Assembly: GCF_000497045.1 (NCBI RefSeq)
Contig: NW_015961991.1
Span: 434,812-498,811 of the forward strand
Length of the DNA stretch: 64,000 nucleotides
DNA from: Kalmanozyma brasiliensis GHG001
Taxonomy: Eukaryota; Basidiomycota; Ustilaginomycetes; Ustilaginales
Direction: 5' to 3'
Shown piece after piece: positions 49,114-58,434 of the stretch. Numbering within the stretch: position 1 is the stretch's first letter; each line of letters starts with the position of its first letter. The notes under the pieces are model-generated. The model made no database searches and was not told the DNA's origin. It saw nothing but the letters and a program-made list of their open reading frames with translations. A program made the position numbers and the translations under genes.

Positions 49114-49689
49114 CTTGAGATCGCTGGCGGGGAGAGGCTTGGCAGTGCTCGTGCTTCAATGATGATCGTGGTCAGAAGGAAGATGGTATGTTTGGCGAAG
49201 ACGAAGCTTTGAGCAAACGAGAAGAAAGGTCTCCTCGGAGCGCACGGATGTTTCACGCTCTACGAGCGGCCATGCACGGAGAAGAGCACGACCGTCCCCT
49301 CCTCACATCTTCTCAGAGAGCGAAGCTTCTTTCTGTGCTAGACTCCCCTTGCTGCTCGACTGGCTGCACCCTGAAGGGTCTGCGAGCGAGTCAGCCCACG
49401 AGCACCCTTTGACGATGGCGCCATTATCGGCGGCATGACTGTGACAGCGGTCGGCTAGTGCGGTACCACTGTATCGATACCGTGGGGCAAACACAGGCAA
49501 CCCGCACTAGCTTCTTCTGGCGGCGTGAGATGGCGTGCTTCGAGAAGGTTGAAAAGGGCAGTCTTTGACAGCTCTCCAAAACGCACGCCATCCGGAGCAG
49601 CATCGCGCACAATTTTAGGCCGAGGCGAATCGAGATCGAGTTTCCGCCGATATGAAGCTAGACCCGATTGAGAAGCCTCTCCACACTTC
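49114..49689. other. divergent promoter region, monooxygenase / carrier
   Basis: This 576-base region serves two divergent genes. No repeat, TATA box or other gene was recognised. Confidence 0.45.
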
Positions 49690-50922
49690 ATGCGGGGTTG
49701 TTTCAAAAGCACCGCCGCTCATCAGGGTCTCGCTTTCCTCTTGGTACCACTACACAACTACCTCAAGAACATAGACACGGTCCCGAGGAGCAAGGACATG
49801 CTAGCGGAGGAGGCGGTAACAGCGACGACGTCGGCGGCAGGACCGTCGGCGATGGTCGACTTCATTGCAGGTACCGCAGGCGGTATCGCTTCCTTACTGG
49901 CAGGACATCCATTCGACACGGTCAAGACTCGACTCCAAGCGCAAGGTTCTACCGCCTCGTCCTCCGCTCTGTCTTCTCACGATCCCTCAATAGACACTGC
50001 TCGTGTCTCGACAAGCTCATCGAAGCTCACATCTTCACCATCGGCAAGGGTTGACTACTCCTCCACCGCCCTCTCACGGCAAGCTGCTACATCTTCGCAT
50101 TCTGCAACGCTCACACTGCCCCATGCATCAATACCCAGCGGCGGCGGGAGCGCATCGATACGCGTGTCACTGCCAGTCTACCGATCGGCCACGGACGCCT
50201 TTCGCATCATCATCAAAGAAGAACGTCTATGGGGCCTCTACAAAGGTGTCACATCGCCGATGCTAGGCGTGGCCATCATGAACGCGTCCATCTTTGGTCT
50301 CTACAACCTCGGCCTCCGGTATCAGCAATCTCACGACCTTCTCTCAGACCACCATATCGCGCAAGTCTTCGTAGCAGGTATGATCAGTGGTCTCGGTTCG
50401 TCCCTCATCACATCCCCGATCGACCTGATCAAGATCCGGGAGCAGATGAATACCTCCTCGAAAAAGCCAAGCACCTTCCAAGTCTTTCAGCAGGTAGTAC
50501 GAACAGAAGGCATCACGCGAGGCCTGTACAGAGGATGGTGCACTACTGCCGTGCGCGATCTCGGCTACGGACCCTACTTTGCGAGCTACGAACTGCTCAA
50601 TGCGTCCATCAAGGCGTGGACGGGGCGACCGCTGAGCAATTTGGACATGGCAGCGAGCGGCGCAGTCGCCGGCGTCGTCGCTTGGCTCAGCACCTTCTGG
50701 GCCGATGTGATCAAGACCAAGATCCAAGCAAGCACGCGGTTGGATGATGGAGGGAGACGCAGCTTGTTCTGGTTGACAGCGAGGGAGACGTATCGAGCGG
50801 GTGGGGTGCGGGCGTTCTTTGTAGGGGTGGGACCGACAGTGCTGAGAGCGCTGCCGGTCAACGCGGTACTCTTCGTGACGTACGAGGTGACCAAGGGCTT
50901 TCTCATCTCACGAGGATACTAG
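49690..50922 (+). CDS. mitochondrial carrier protein (SLC25 family)
   Basis: The protein has 410 residues from the first ATG at 49690. The three carrier repeats are marked by HPFDTVKTRLQAQ, SPIDLIKIREQM and FWADVIKTKIQAS (the third deviates from the P-x-D/E-x-x-K pattern: W replaces P). The first repeat starts at MVDFIAGTAGGIASLLAG. A Ser/Thr-rich insert of about 70 residues follows it. The sequence FRIIIKEERLWGLYKGVTSP recalls SLC25A45/47-type and related amino-acid/carnitine carriers, but the substrate cannot be fixed. Carriers normally lack a presequence; the first 36 residues have no counterpart, so translation from 49798 (MLAEEAV, 374 residues) is a real alternative. It should sit in the inner mitochondrial membrane. 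Confidence 0.88.
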   Translation: MRGCFKSTAAHQGLAFLLVPLHNYLKNIDTVPRSKDMLAEEAVTATTSAAGPSAMVDFIAGTAGGIASLLAGHPFDTVKTRLQAQGSTASSSALSSHDPSIDTARVSTSSSKLTSSPSARVDYSSTALSRQAATSSHSATLTLPHASIPSGGGSASIRVSLPVYRSATDAFRIIIKEERLWGLYKGVTSPMLGVAIMNASIFGLYNLGLRYQQSHDLLSDHHIAQVFVAGMISGLGSSLITSPIDLIKIREQMNTSSKKPSTFQVFQQVVRTEGITRGLYRGWCTTAVRDLGYGPYFASYELLNASIKAWTGRPLSNLDMAASGAVAGVVAWLSTFWADVIKTKIQASTRLDDGGRRSLFWLTARETYRAGGVRAFFVGVGPTVLRALPVNAVLFVTYEVTKGFLISRGY

Positions 50923-51036
50923 ACACGCACCATGGTCCATGCAATTTCGATCTTCATTGCAAATCGTTCAGCAAGAGACGGTTTGCGAAGCAGACTTATA
51001 CCACCTCTATCGCAGTGAAATCCTACGCAGCCCGCC

Positions 51037-53607
51037 TCAGTGCTTCTTCTCCAAATGTCTCGCAAGTCCATTGATATGCTTGCTCAACCGCCTCGCCTCG
51101 CTCTCCAGCCCCTCACCCTTATCCAGCGTAATCGCCTCCGTGACACCGGGCATCGTCGTCGCTCCGTACCCCAACCACCTCCCCGGCGCCGTTCCCAGGT
51201 GCTTGTACCACTCTCGTCCCTTCAGCCCTTCCTCCGAAATCAACCCCTGCTCGAACGTCTGCAGCTTCTTGTTCGTCGCTCGAACCTCGCGCAGCGCCTT
51301 CCAGATCTCCTTGCCGTGCTTTCCGTGTTTGCCGTGCTTTTGGTGCTTCTGTGCGAGCTTCGCCATTTCCTTCCCCAAGTGCACCTTGCGCTGCTCGAAT
51401 CGGTTAGCGGCAACGCCGAGTTTGTGCGTCGACCTCTGCAGCTCCTTGAGCCACCCTGGCCTCTTGGCACCCAATTGAACACCCAAGTTGTTCTCCGCGA
51501 TGCGCTCGACCTTGCCCAGATAGCGCTGCAGCTCGTGAGCATAGTCCTGCACGTCGATCGGCGCAAAGAGCTGTGTCGAGCTCTCAATGGCCATCAAACC
51601 GACGATTTTCGCTGCCGCTTCATGGCGTGCAAATCCAGGATCGCCAAACGTGTCCATCCAGTGGAAGGAATCGTAGTTGGAGTGGTACATGTAAATCGGA
51701 TCGGTGGGGGCGCGTTTGAATCCGAGGTCGGTGGAGGCGATGCCGAGGTGTTGGAGGAAGACGGTGTAGTCGGAGCCGCTACCGAGGGGGTGGAACGCAT
51801 CGAGGGTGATCTTCGCAGTGGAGTTCGGAGCAGTGACTTTTGCCGCGGCATCCTGGACGAAGCGCGACAGCGAGGGCGAGGAGGAGGATTGAAGCACCGA
51901 ACCAGCAACGGAAACATCGACGTTGTGGTATGCGACGACGTGGTCGCGGATCCACTGGGCGTAGTCTTCGCCGAACTCGGTAGAGCCGACTAGACCGTAC
52001 TCTTCAGCGTCCCAGCTGGCAAAGACGATGGTGCGCATGGGTTTCCATCCCGCGCGGTAGAGGGTGGAAAGACCTTTGATGGCTTCGTGGAACGAGGCGG
52101 TGCCCGAGTTGGGATCCGCCGCACCAAACGTCCATGCATCCCGATGGTTGCCCAGGATCACCACCTCGTCCGTGATGTGGCCCGGAAGCACAGCGTAGGT
52201 GTTCCAAATATCACGCACCTTCAGGTCGACAAAGTTTTCGAGGTGGACAATGTCGTCCGAGGGACCGGTCCAGTATTCGACGCCATCGATGGCGCCCGCC
52301 ATGCGGTTGTTGACGTCTTCCGCGCGCAGACCTTTGCCCTTCATCGCCTCGAGCAGCACTTTCGCCTCAGCGTAAGACAGTGGGAGGGAGGGGATCTTGG
52401 GTAGCGAGTCAGCATCCTCTGGCTCGAGCCGGGTCGCATTCCGGTACGACGGCTTGCCCGGCGTCGATGGGTCACCAGGGTAAAACGACAGACCTTGCAC
52501 ACTTCCACGCTGCACCGCAGAAGGGTTCCTCGCAGGACCATCCGGGTACGCCTTGTGCCCGTTCGCCTCGGTGATCTCGCCATCCTCGATGGTGTCGGTG
52601 TAGATGATCACACCTACCGCACCGGCCTCTTGGGCAGCCCGCACCTTCAGCCCGCGGAAGTTGGACCCGTAGTCGACGAGCACGATCTTGCCCTTGACAT
52701 CGACACCCTTGGCGGCGAGGTCGGCAAAGTCCTGCTTGCGACCCATGCCGGCGAACACGACTTGGCCGGAGACGCTGCCGGATGCCGAGTAGCCGTGGAA
52801 GAGCGGCACGCCGCGGCCGCTTGTCGGGTCCGCCTCGAGCACGTCTTCCTCCAGCTTGGCTTTCCAATAGGGCGCATCTGTGGAGTCCGGCTTGGAGAGC
52901 GTCAGCGAAGAGTTGAGCGGGTAATTGAGCCAGACGGCGTACGTGTCGGTCCAGGCGCGGACGCCCGACTTGTCGCCGGTGCCGTGCAGGTACGCTTGGC
53001 CCTCTGCGGATCCAGCGTCGAACACGAGGTCCTTGAGGTTCTCGGTGAGAGGAGCACCGACGAGGTTGCCCCATTCGGAGAGGATCTGGAGCGCAGAATT
53101 GTAGTCGCCCTCGGTGCCAGCGACGTGGCTCACATTAGTGTAGCGTTTGAGGGCGTCGCGCGCGCCCGAGGCGGTGGGCACGGCGAGGAAGTCGGTCTCG
53201 AGCTTGGCGAACCACTGCTTCCATCGTGCCTCCGGCGTGTCCTTCACTGCTGAGGCGGAAGAGCTGTCACCGTGACTTGACAGGAAGCCAGATGCACGTA
53301 GGTGCTGCGAGTAGCCGTGCAGACCCTTGCTCGCATGGTGGCACGGTCGGTGGTGACGGAAGGCATGGAGACTGTTGAGGGACAGCTTGTCAAACGGGAA
53401 GAAGAAGTAGGCGACGATGGTCCAAAAGACGAGACCGAGTTTCCAGCCACGTAGGCTGTATGCTTTGCCTCCAGGAGGCCAAAAGACGGTGATCTCGCTT
53501 CCACCTCGTCGCTGAGGCTCGGTGGACGAGGCTGCTTTTTCGTCGATGTAGTCGTTGTCGAGCATCAGCGGCGTCGATGTCAGGGGCTTCTCATCGAGAG
53601 ACGCCAT
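51037..53607 (-). CDS. M28 zinc carboxypeptidase, glutamate carboxypeptidase II / transferrin-receptor type
   Basis: The protein has 856 residues from the ATG at 53607. A type II membrane anchor (LGLVFWTIVAYFFFPF) lies near residues 57-72. A protease-associated domain follows (GKIVLVDYGSNFRGLKVRAA). The M28 peptidase domain has a complete two-zinc site: His488 and Asp498 (NHRDAWTFGAADPNSG), Glu536 with base Glu535 (WDAEEYGLVGSTE), Asp564 (HNVDVSVAG) and His642 (YMYHSNYDSFHWM). The C-terminal TfR-like dimerisation domain ends the protein and has a His/Lys-rich KHGKHGKHGK stretch. The full set of ligands argues for an active peptidase, unlike transferrin receptors. Yeast relatives (Tre1/Tre2, Vps70) act in endosomes and the vacuole. 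It is divergent from the Mcy1-like gene. Confidence 0.94.
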   Translation of the reverse strand: MASLDEKPLTSTPLMLDNDYIDEKAASSTEPQRRGGSEITVFWPPGGKAYSLRGWKLGLVFWTIVAYFFFPFDKLSLNSLHAFRHHRPCHHASKGLHGYSQHLRASGFLSSHGDSSSASAVKDTPEARWKQWFAKLETDFLAVPTASGARDALKRYTNVSHVAGTEGDYNSALQILSEWGNLVGAPLTENLKDLVFDAGSAEGQAYLHGTGDKSGVRAWTDTYAVWLNYPLNSSLTLSKPDSTDAPYWKAKLEEDVLEADPTSGRGVPLFHGYSASGSVSGQVVFAGMGRKQDFADLAAKGVDVKGKIVLVDYGSNFRGLKVRAAQEAGAVGVIIYTDTIEDGEITEANGHKAYPDGPARNPSAVQRGSVQGLSFYPGDPSTPGKPSYRNATRLEPEDADSLPKIPSLPLSYAEAKVLLEAMKGKGLRAEDVNNRMAGAIDGVEYWTGPSDDIVHLENFVDLKVRDIWNTYAVLPGHITDEVVILGNHRDAWTFGAADPNSGTASFHEAIKGLSTLYRAGWKPMRTIVFASWDAEEYGLVGSTEFGEDYAQWIRDHVVAYHNVDVSVAGSVLQSSSSPSLSRFVQDAAAKVTAPNSTAKITLDAFHPLGSGSDYTVFLQHLGIASTDLGFKRAPTDPIYMYHSNYDSFHWMDTFGDPGFARHEAAAKIVGLMAIESSTQLFAPIDVQDYAHELQRYLGKVERIAENNLGVQLGAKRPGWLKELQRSTHKLGVAANRFEQRKVHLGKEMAKLAQKHQKHGKHGKHGKEIWKALREVRATNKKLQTFEQGLISEEGLKGREWYKHLGTAPGRWLGYGATTMPGVTEAITLDKGEGLESEARRLSKHINGLARHLEKKH

Positions 53608-54175
53608 CTTGAGCCACGGTACCGAGCGACAATACGAGGGTCAGAGATATAGGAGGAGGGAAAGGGACGTCGATGATGGTGGGACGGAGAGGCCAAGAGC
53701 GAGGGGAAAGCAGAATTGTGCGTGCACGGATATCACAATCTTGGACCGGCTTTGCATCATGCTCGGCTCACTCTTCACGGTCACGATCTCAGTAGCGCAA
53801 CAGGTGCGACGGCAATCACAATGTTTGAAGCCCTGTCTGCTCCTCCTGCGCCTTTGTGAGGGACGACGCTCGCCTGGATCGGCAATACGAATACAAATGC
53901 GAAGGCGAGGGTCAAGGGATCGGCTAAGCATTCCAGACGGAACAATGAGCTCCGACAGCGACCTTGTGGAACAGATGCGTGAGAAGTGTGCCAATGCTAT
54001 GGACGCAATTTCTACATCTGTTAAACCCTGCTTTGGGGTCAGTGCTGTCAGATCGCAGCCTGTCCTTCCATCCAAAATCAGGGTCCTTTCGACGTTCAGT
54101 CTCCACCTTGAATCTTCAACGGCATCACTCAGCTACCTGCGACCACCGTTACCACTCACCTCGGAACGCAACACG
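53608..54175. other. divergent promoter region, M28 peptidase / cysteine-synthase-like gene
   Basis: About 570 bases lie between two divergent ATGs. An open plus-strand frame crosses it but holds no recognisable protein and continues into the true gene at 54176. No repeat was seen. Confidence 0.45.
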
Positions 54176-55789
54176 ATGTCGGGCGCCGGCGCGAGGGCGA
54201 CCTCCTCCGCCATCTCTTCCGCTTCCTCCTCCAAGCTTGCCCAAATCCCAGGCTGGTCCATCATCGCGCGCTATTCGCGCTCGCACCGCAAGTCCACGTT
54301 CCTCATCGGCGTCTTCACCGGACTCGTTCTGGGTCTTGGCTCCATCACTTCGGTCTTCTTCCTTGCCGAGCGACGCGAACGTCGACGTCGACGCCGAAAG
54401 CTGCGCTCGTACGGTCTCGACGATGAGGACGAAGAAGAGCGACGGCGGCGGGAGCTCCGGGGGCGCGATCCGATCCAGATCCGCTCTGGGCAGGTGGTGC
54501 GCGGCATCGAGGGGTTGATCGGCAACACGCCGCTGATGCGGATCAACAGTCTTTCCGATGCGACGGGCTGCGAGATCTTGGGCAAAGCCGAATTCTTGAA
54601 CCCGGCGGGTTCGCCCAAGGACCGAGTGGCGCTCCAGATCTTGAAAGACGCAGAAGAGGAAGGGTTGCTGTACCCAAACACGGGCAGCTGTATCTTCGAA
54701 GGGACGGTGGGGAGCACTGGCATCTCGCTCGCGACGCTGGCAAGAGCAAAAGGGTATCGCTGCTCCATCGTCATTCCCGACGACGTGGCGCGGGAGAAGG
54801 TGGAGCTGCTCGAAAAGCTCGGCGCAGAGATCCAGTCCGTTCGCCCACGCGGCATCGTCGACCCACGCCACTTCGTCAACGAAGCACGCTCGCGCGCAGA
54901 AGCATTCGGCGACGTCGAACTTGTCGGACCACACCCTACCGATTTCAGCACCTCAGGGTACGCAGGCTCAGACGGCGGCCAGGGCGAGGGATACGTGCAT
55001 CGCGACGACCTCGTGGTCTCCTCCAAACGATCGTCCTCGCGTCAAGGCGCAGACGAGGTGGTCAACGAAACCCAAGCACGCGGCTTCTTTGCAGATCAAT
55101 TCGAGAACCCGTCCAACTTTTGGGCGCATTACAACGGTACAGGGCCCGAGATCTGGCGTCAGACCGGAGGGCTGATCGATGCATTCGTCGCAGGTGCCGG
55201 CACAGGTGGGACGCTGTCAGGCTGCGCAGCCTACCTCAAACGTGTCTCGTGCGACCCGGACGAGTCGAAAGAGGGTGGTGGGTTCATTCGCAGAGCAGGC
55301 TCGGCATCCGAGGTCAAAGTCGTGCTGGCAGACCCGCAAGGCAGTGGACTGTACAACAAGGTCAAGTACGGCGTGATGTACAGCTCGACCGAGGCCGAGG
55401 GCAAGCGAAGACGACATCAGGTGGATTCGGTCGTGGAAGGCATCGGCATCAATCGGATCACGAGGAACCTGCAAATGGGACTGCAGTGCATTGACGATGC
55501 TGAGCAGGTCAGCGACGACGAAGCTGCGAGGATGGGGCGGTTCTTGATTCTCAATGACGGTCTTTTCCTCGGCTCTTCGTCGGCAGTCAACTGCGTCGCT
55601 GCGGTCCGTACAGCGCTCAAGTTGAAGCGTCAACGTGGTAGCGATCCGCCTCCGGTCGTCGTGACGGTGCTCTGCGATTCTGGATCGCGACATCTGTCCA
55701 AGTTCCACAACAACGACGCCCTGACTCGGCTAGGTGTCTCTGACGCTGGCAGCAGCGACATCACAGACATCCTCGAGTCGATCGGCTAA
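54176..55789 (+). CDS. MCY1: membrane-anchored cysteine-synthase-like PLP enzyme, yeast Mcy1 (YGR012W) type
   Basis: The protein has 537 residues from the ATG at 54176; the frame is open further upstream but that part is not conserved-looking. The N-terminus has one membrane segment (STFLIGVFTGLVLGLGSITS) followed by a very basic stretch (RRERRRRRRK), as expected for a tail that places the enzyme on the mitochondrial outer membrane, as with yeast Mcy1. The fold-type II PLP enzyme follows: VRGIEGLIGNTPLMRI, the PLP lysine Lys148 in NPAGSPKDRVA, the substrate loop GTVGSTGISLA (Ser where O-acetylserine sulfhydrylases usually have Asn), GAGTGGTLSG for the phosphate, and LGSSSAVNCVAA. An insert of about 80 residues lies between residues 250 and 330. 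Whether it makes cysteine is unknown. Confidence 0.9.
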   Translation: MSGAGARATSSAISSASSSKLAQIPGWSIIARYSRSHRKSTFLIGVFTGLVLGLGSITSVFFLAERRERRRRRRKLRSYGLDDEDEEERRRRELRGRDPIQIRSGQVVRGIEGLIGNTPLMRINSLSDATGCEILGKAEFLNPAGSPKDRVALQILKDAEEEGLLYPNTGSCIFEGTVGSTGISLATLARAKGYRCSIVIPDDVAREKVELLEKLGAEIQSVRPRGIVDPRHFVNEARSRAEAFGDVELVGPHPTDFSTSGYAGSDGGQGEGYVHRDDLVVSSKRSSSRQGADEVVNETQARGFFADQFENPSNFWAHYNGTGPEIWRQTGGLIDAFVAGAGTGGTLSGCAAYLKRVSCDPDESKEGGGFIRRAGSASEVKVVLADPQGSGLYNKVKYGVMYSSTEAEGKRRRHQVDSVVEGIGINRITRNLQMGLQCIDDAEQVSDDEAARMGRFLILNDGLFLGSSSAVNCVAAVRTALKLKRQRGSDPPPVVVTVLCDSGSRHLSKFHNNDALTRLGVSDAGSSDITDILESIG

Positions 55790-55814
55790 ATCCTGTGCGC
55801 TATATGGATGCATT

Positions 55815-56339
55815 TCATGTCGTTGCAACACGATACTCGCTGAACAAGTACTCGGCCAACGCCTTGTGCTCTTTCCACTGCCACTCCTTTGCCTCCTTGA
55901 CATCCCTTTGAGCCGCACACGCTGTCGTGGCGCCCTTGGAAGTGACTCTCTCTACCATGTCGACAAACTGCTTTGCGCCAACTTTGCCGTCGAGCTTCTT
56001 CTCGGCGTACAGCTGGCCGAGGAACGGATGGGAAAACTGGTTGAGCCACCATTTCGAGTTCCAGAAGTCGCCCTCGCGGCGGTGCAGGATGGAATGGAGG
56101 AGGTTCGAGTCGCGATTGCTGTCATCGTCCTGGACAAGTGTATGTGCCGCATCGATGTCGTCGTTGAGCAGGTGGAGAATGCCGCGCACAGGGATGGGTG
56201 CGTCGAGCGAAGAGATGGCTGGCCTCAGGTCGGGTGAGTATGGCTTTTGAGGCCGCAGATGAGGCAGTGACTCATGCTGACCCCGCCTGAGGAGCACGTG
56301 TAGCTCAGGTGGTAGAGCATGTGATGATGATGGCGACAT
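55815..56339 (-). CDS. small conserved-looking protein of unknown function
   Basis: The protein has 174 residues from the ATG at 56339; the frame opens further upstream only at a TTG. I do not know a named family. A helical region includes RGILHLLNDDIDAAHTLVQ, SNLLHSILHRREGDFWNSKW and WLNQFSHPFLGQLYAEKK, a pattern (helix, then H-R-x-E-G-D-x-x-N-S-K-W-W) that I believe recurs in fungal proteins of unknown role. No signal peptide or membrane segment is present. It converges on the Mcy1-like gene, with only 25 bases between stops, so the transcripts probably overlap. Confidence 0.7.
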   Translation of the reverse strand: MSPSSSHALPPELHVLLRRGQHESLPHLRPQKPYSPDLRPAISSLDAPIPVRGILHLLNDDIDAAHTLVQDDDSNRDSNLLHSILHRREGDFWNSKWWLNQFSHPFLGQLYAEKKLDGKVGAKQFVDMVERVTSKGATTACAAQRDVKEAKEWQWKEHKALAEYLFSEYRVATT

Positions 56340-56929
56340 GCTGTGAATAGGGCTGTGGTAGTATCGATGGCAAGAAAGGATGGTGTTTCGAAGGATCAGC
56401 GTGGGGGTCAAAACGCCGCACGACTCAGCAACTCAGCTCGAAACCTCCACCTGAATTTTGCTTGAAGGTGTTAAACCAGCGCATTTCTCTGGGAAGCTTG
56501 ATCCCGCGGCTAAGCAGGTGAATCGATGCAGGCGGTTCTACGATCTTCACTTTGCCGAACCGCCAGGCACATGTTTCGAATCAGCAGCACACGCCTTTCT
56601 TGACCCCTGAAAGGCGATAATGCCTGGTCTTGGGTCAGATGATACACCGTTGACCCACTCGTGTCATCCAGGCTGTCTTTCCGACGGAACAGCGACGCAG
56701 CGGCTCAAGACTGCGTATGGCGAGTGCTACAACTCGCTTGGGAACTAGCCTCTATCGCGCGGCACGTCAACGATTCATGCGTCGACATCATCAGCGTGCT
56801 TGCTTCCCGGCGGAATTGAACAGCCTCCTCTGCGCGCCCAAAATCCACTCGACCTGACCATCTGCACAGCCCTCCCATCTTCCACATGTCCAGCCTTCTG
56901 ACCACCACCATCTCTGAACAGTAACAGTC
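56340..56929. other. divergent intergenic region
   Basis: About 590 bases lie between the small protein and the first membrane-protein gene, which are divergent. No gene, TATA box or repeat was recognised. Confidence 0.45.
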
Positions 56930-57871
56930 ATGGACGCAGCTCTGTCCAGCGCCCTGGCGCTATGCACCATCCTCTCGGGTCCGCTCTTGACCCTCTCGAT
57001 CGCCTGCCTCAATGTCGGTATCTTGCTCAACCGCCGCGTCTCGCTCTACATCCCCACCGAGACGCTTGTCCTCCTCTGCCTCGTCTACGCCTTTCGCTAT
57101 CGGGTCGTCTTCGATACCCTCTTTTCGCTCAACCACCTTGGTTACAAGCTCGACATGTTTGCTCTGCTGATGGCGACGCTCAACGTGCACATCGTCCAGC
57201 AGTCGACGAGCCTCCGCGCTACCACGAGCCGCGTCCAAGAGACGGCATGCGACGAGACGCAGATCGAGACGATGACGGCCGTCCTTGCGCAGCCTTCCTT
57301 CACCAAGATGAAGCACGAGCACATCATTGGCTTCAACGTCGTCCTCTTCCGCCGCACCGTCGTATGGACGCTCATCCCGGCGCTTTACATCGGAGACCGC
57401 TCGCTACTTTCGCGCGGTATGTCTCGTTGGTATGGCAACTCCATTGCGCCTTTTTGGGCCGATGCGTTCATCCAGCTCCACTTTGTGGTGGCCATGCTCG
57501 AGCTGAGCGCCGTACAGCTCCTCCTGAGCCGCATGTTGGCGCTCCGACGGGCGCAGGTACACCTCCTCCCGCCTCCCGAGGCCACGTTGACCGCTCATGG
57601 GATCACCCAAGAGGTGTGGAGCAGCAGGCTGCGCTCACCTACGGCCATCTGGGCTTTCGCATGGTGCACCCAGCTAGGCGCCGCACTCAGCCTGCCCGCG
57701 CTCATCGCGGGTGTAGTGCGCCAGGCCAAGAGGTCCGGGGAACTAGACGATATCCTGCTGTACAAGGCGACGGGCGCAGGCATGCAGGTTGTGTGCTTTG
57801 CGGCCTTCCTGCTGTTCTACCGCTACTGCGGGCGCGGGAAGATCCAGCTGCCGAGGGACGAGGAGAAGTAG
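56930..57871 (+). CDS. multi-pass membrane protein of unknown family (copy A of a pair)
   Basis: The protein has 313 residues from the ATG at 56930. About seven hydrophobic segments are visible, starting LALCTILSGPLLTLSIACLN and TLVLLCLVYAFRYRVVF. No family signature or catalytic motif is recognised. The C-terminal part (FAWCTQLGAALSLPALIAGV then GAGMQVVCFAAFLLFYRY) resembles the same region of the next gene (LILSQLGLLARLPGLAEIAM and GCVTPILFVLFLLVIWL). The two neighbouring genes may therefore be old tandem duplicates. The N-terminus could act as a signal anchor. The function is unknown. Confidence 0.7.
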   Translation: MDAALSSALALCTILSGPLLTLSIACLNVGILLNRRVSLYIPTETLVLLCLVYAFRYRVVFDTLFSLNHLGYKLDMFALLMATLNVHIVQQSTSLRATTSRVQETACDETQIETMTAVLAQPSFTKMKHEHIIGFNVVLFRRTVVWTLIPALYIGDRSLLSRGMSRWYGNSIAPFWADAFIQLHFVVAMLELSAVQLLLSRMLALRRAQVHLLPPPEATLTAHGITQEVWSSRLRSPTAIWAFAWCTQLGAALSLPALIAGVVRQAKRSGELDDILLYKATGAGMQVVCFAAFLLFYRYCGRGKIQLPRDEEK

Positions 57872-58434
57872 GGACGCTGCAGAGGCTAACGAGGGCGCTC
57901 GCATCTAGCCTGTGCTTAGCAATGCTAATTTTTCAGACCTTGGCGTGTGCAAATACTGTGTTGTCATGAGGGAGAGAGATTGCGTCCCCCGGGAAAAGCC
58001 TGCGATGAGAAAAGCAGGTGCATGACTCGAGATGACGTTGCGAGATAGCGCTTGAAGAATGGCGATGGCAAACGATCTCAGGTAGCCCGCTGGTCCATGG
58101 TTCGGAAGACATCTCGCCGAACGCGTTATCTCGCCTGTGCGAGCTCGGATGCTATTTTAGTGTGAAGAGCAAGCGAGCCCCCCCGCGACTCCGCGGAAAT
58201 CTCTCTCAGGCGGGGTGGACGGTCTCTGCAGTGCAGCTCCGATGCGTCGAGCGGGGGGCGTTCCTGAGCCTGCGGTCGAGTTCCTGAGCATGGCGGCTTG
58301 AGCTGCAGCCCGGCGGATCGGTTGGGTTTCCACATCCAATCGACGCTTATCCAGTCGAATAGCCCATATAAAGATGACACCCCTCGGCCGTCCCCGCGTC
58401 CGCCCTCACATCCTACATCCCTAACATTTCTATC
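57872..58434. other. intergenic region between the paired membrane-protein genes
   Basis: About 560 bases hold the 3' UTR of copy A and the promoter of copy B. A TATAAA at 58367-58372 is the clearest element. No gene was seen. Confidence 0.5.
58367..58372 (+). promoter_or_regulatory. TATA box of membrane-protein gene copy B
   Basis: TATAAA (within CATATAAAGATG) lies 63 bases before the ATG at 58435, with a C-rich leader between. Confidence 0.55.

Noticed and set aside
53555..54175. Upstream extension of the cysteine-synthase-like frame (would add about 207 residues)
   Set aside because: It overlaps the start of the divergent peptidase gene, has no domain and reads as promoter. The ATG at 54176 directly precedes a sensible membrane-anchor N-terminus.
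56303..56318. GCTCAGGTGGTAGAGC, a perfect tRNA D-arm / A-box look-alike
   Set aside because: No anticodon arm, acceptor pairing or B box at the right distance follows. The sequence is explained as codons of the small protein on the other strand.
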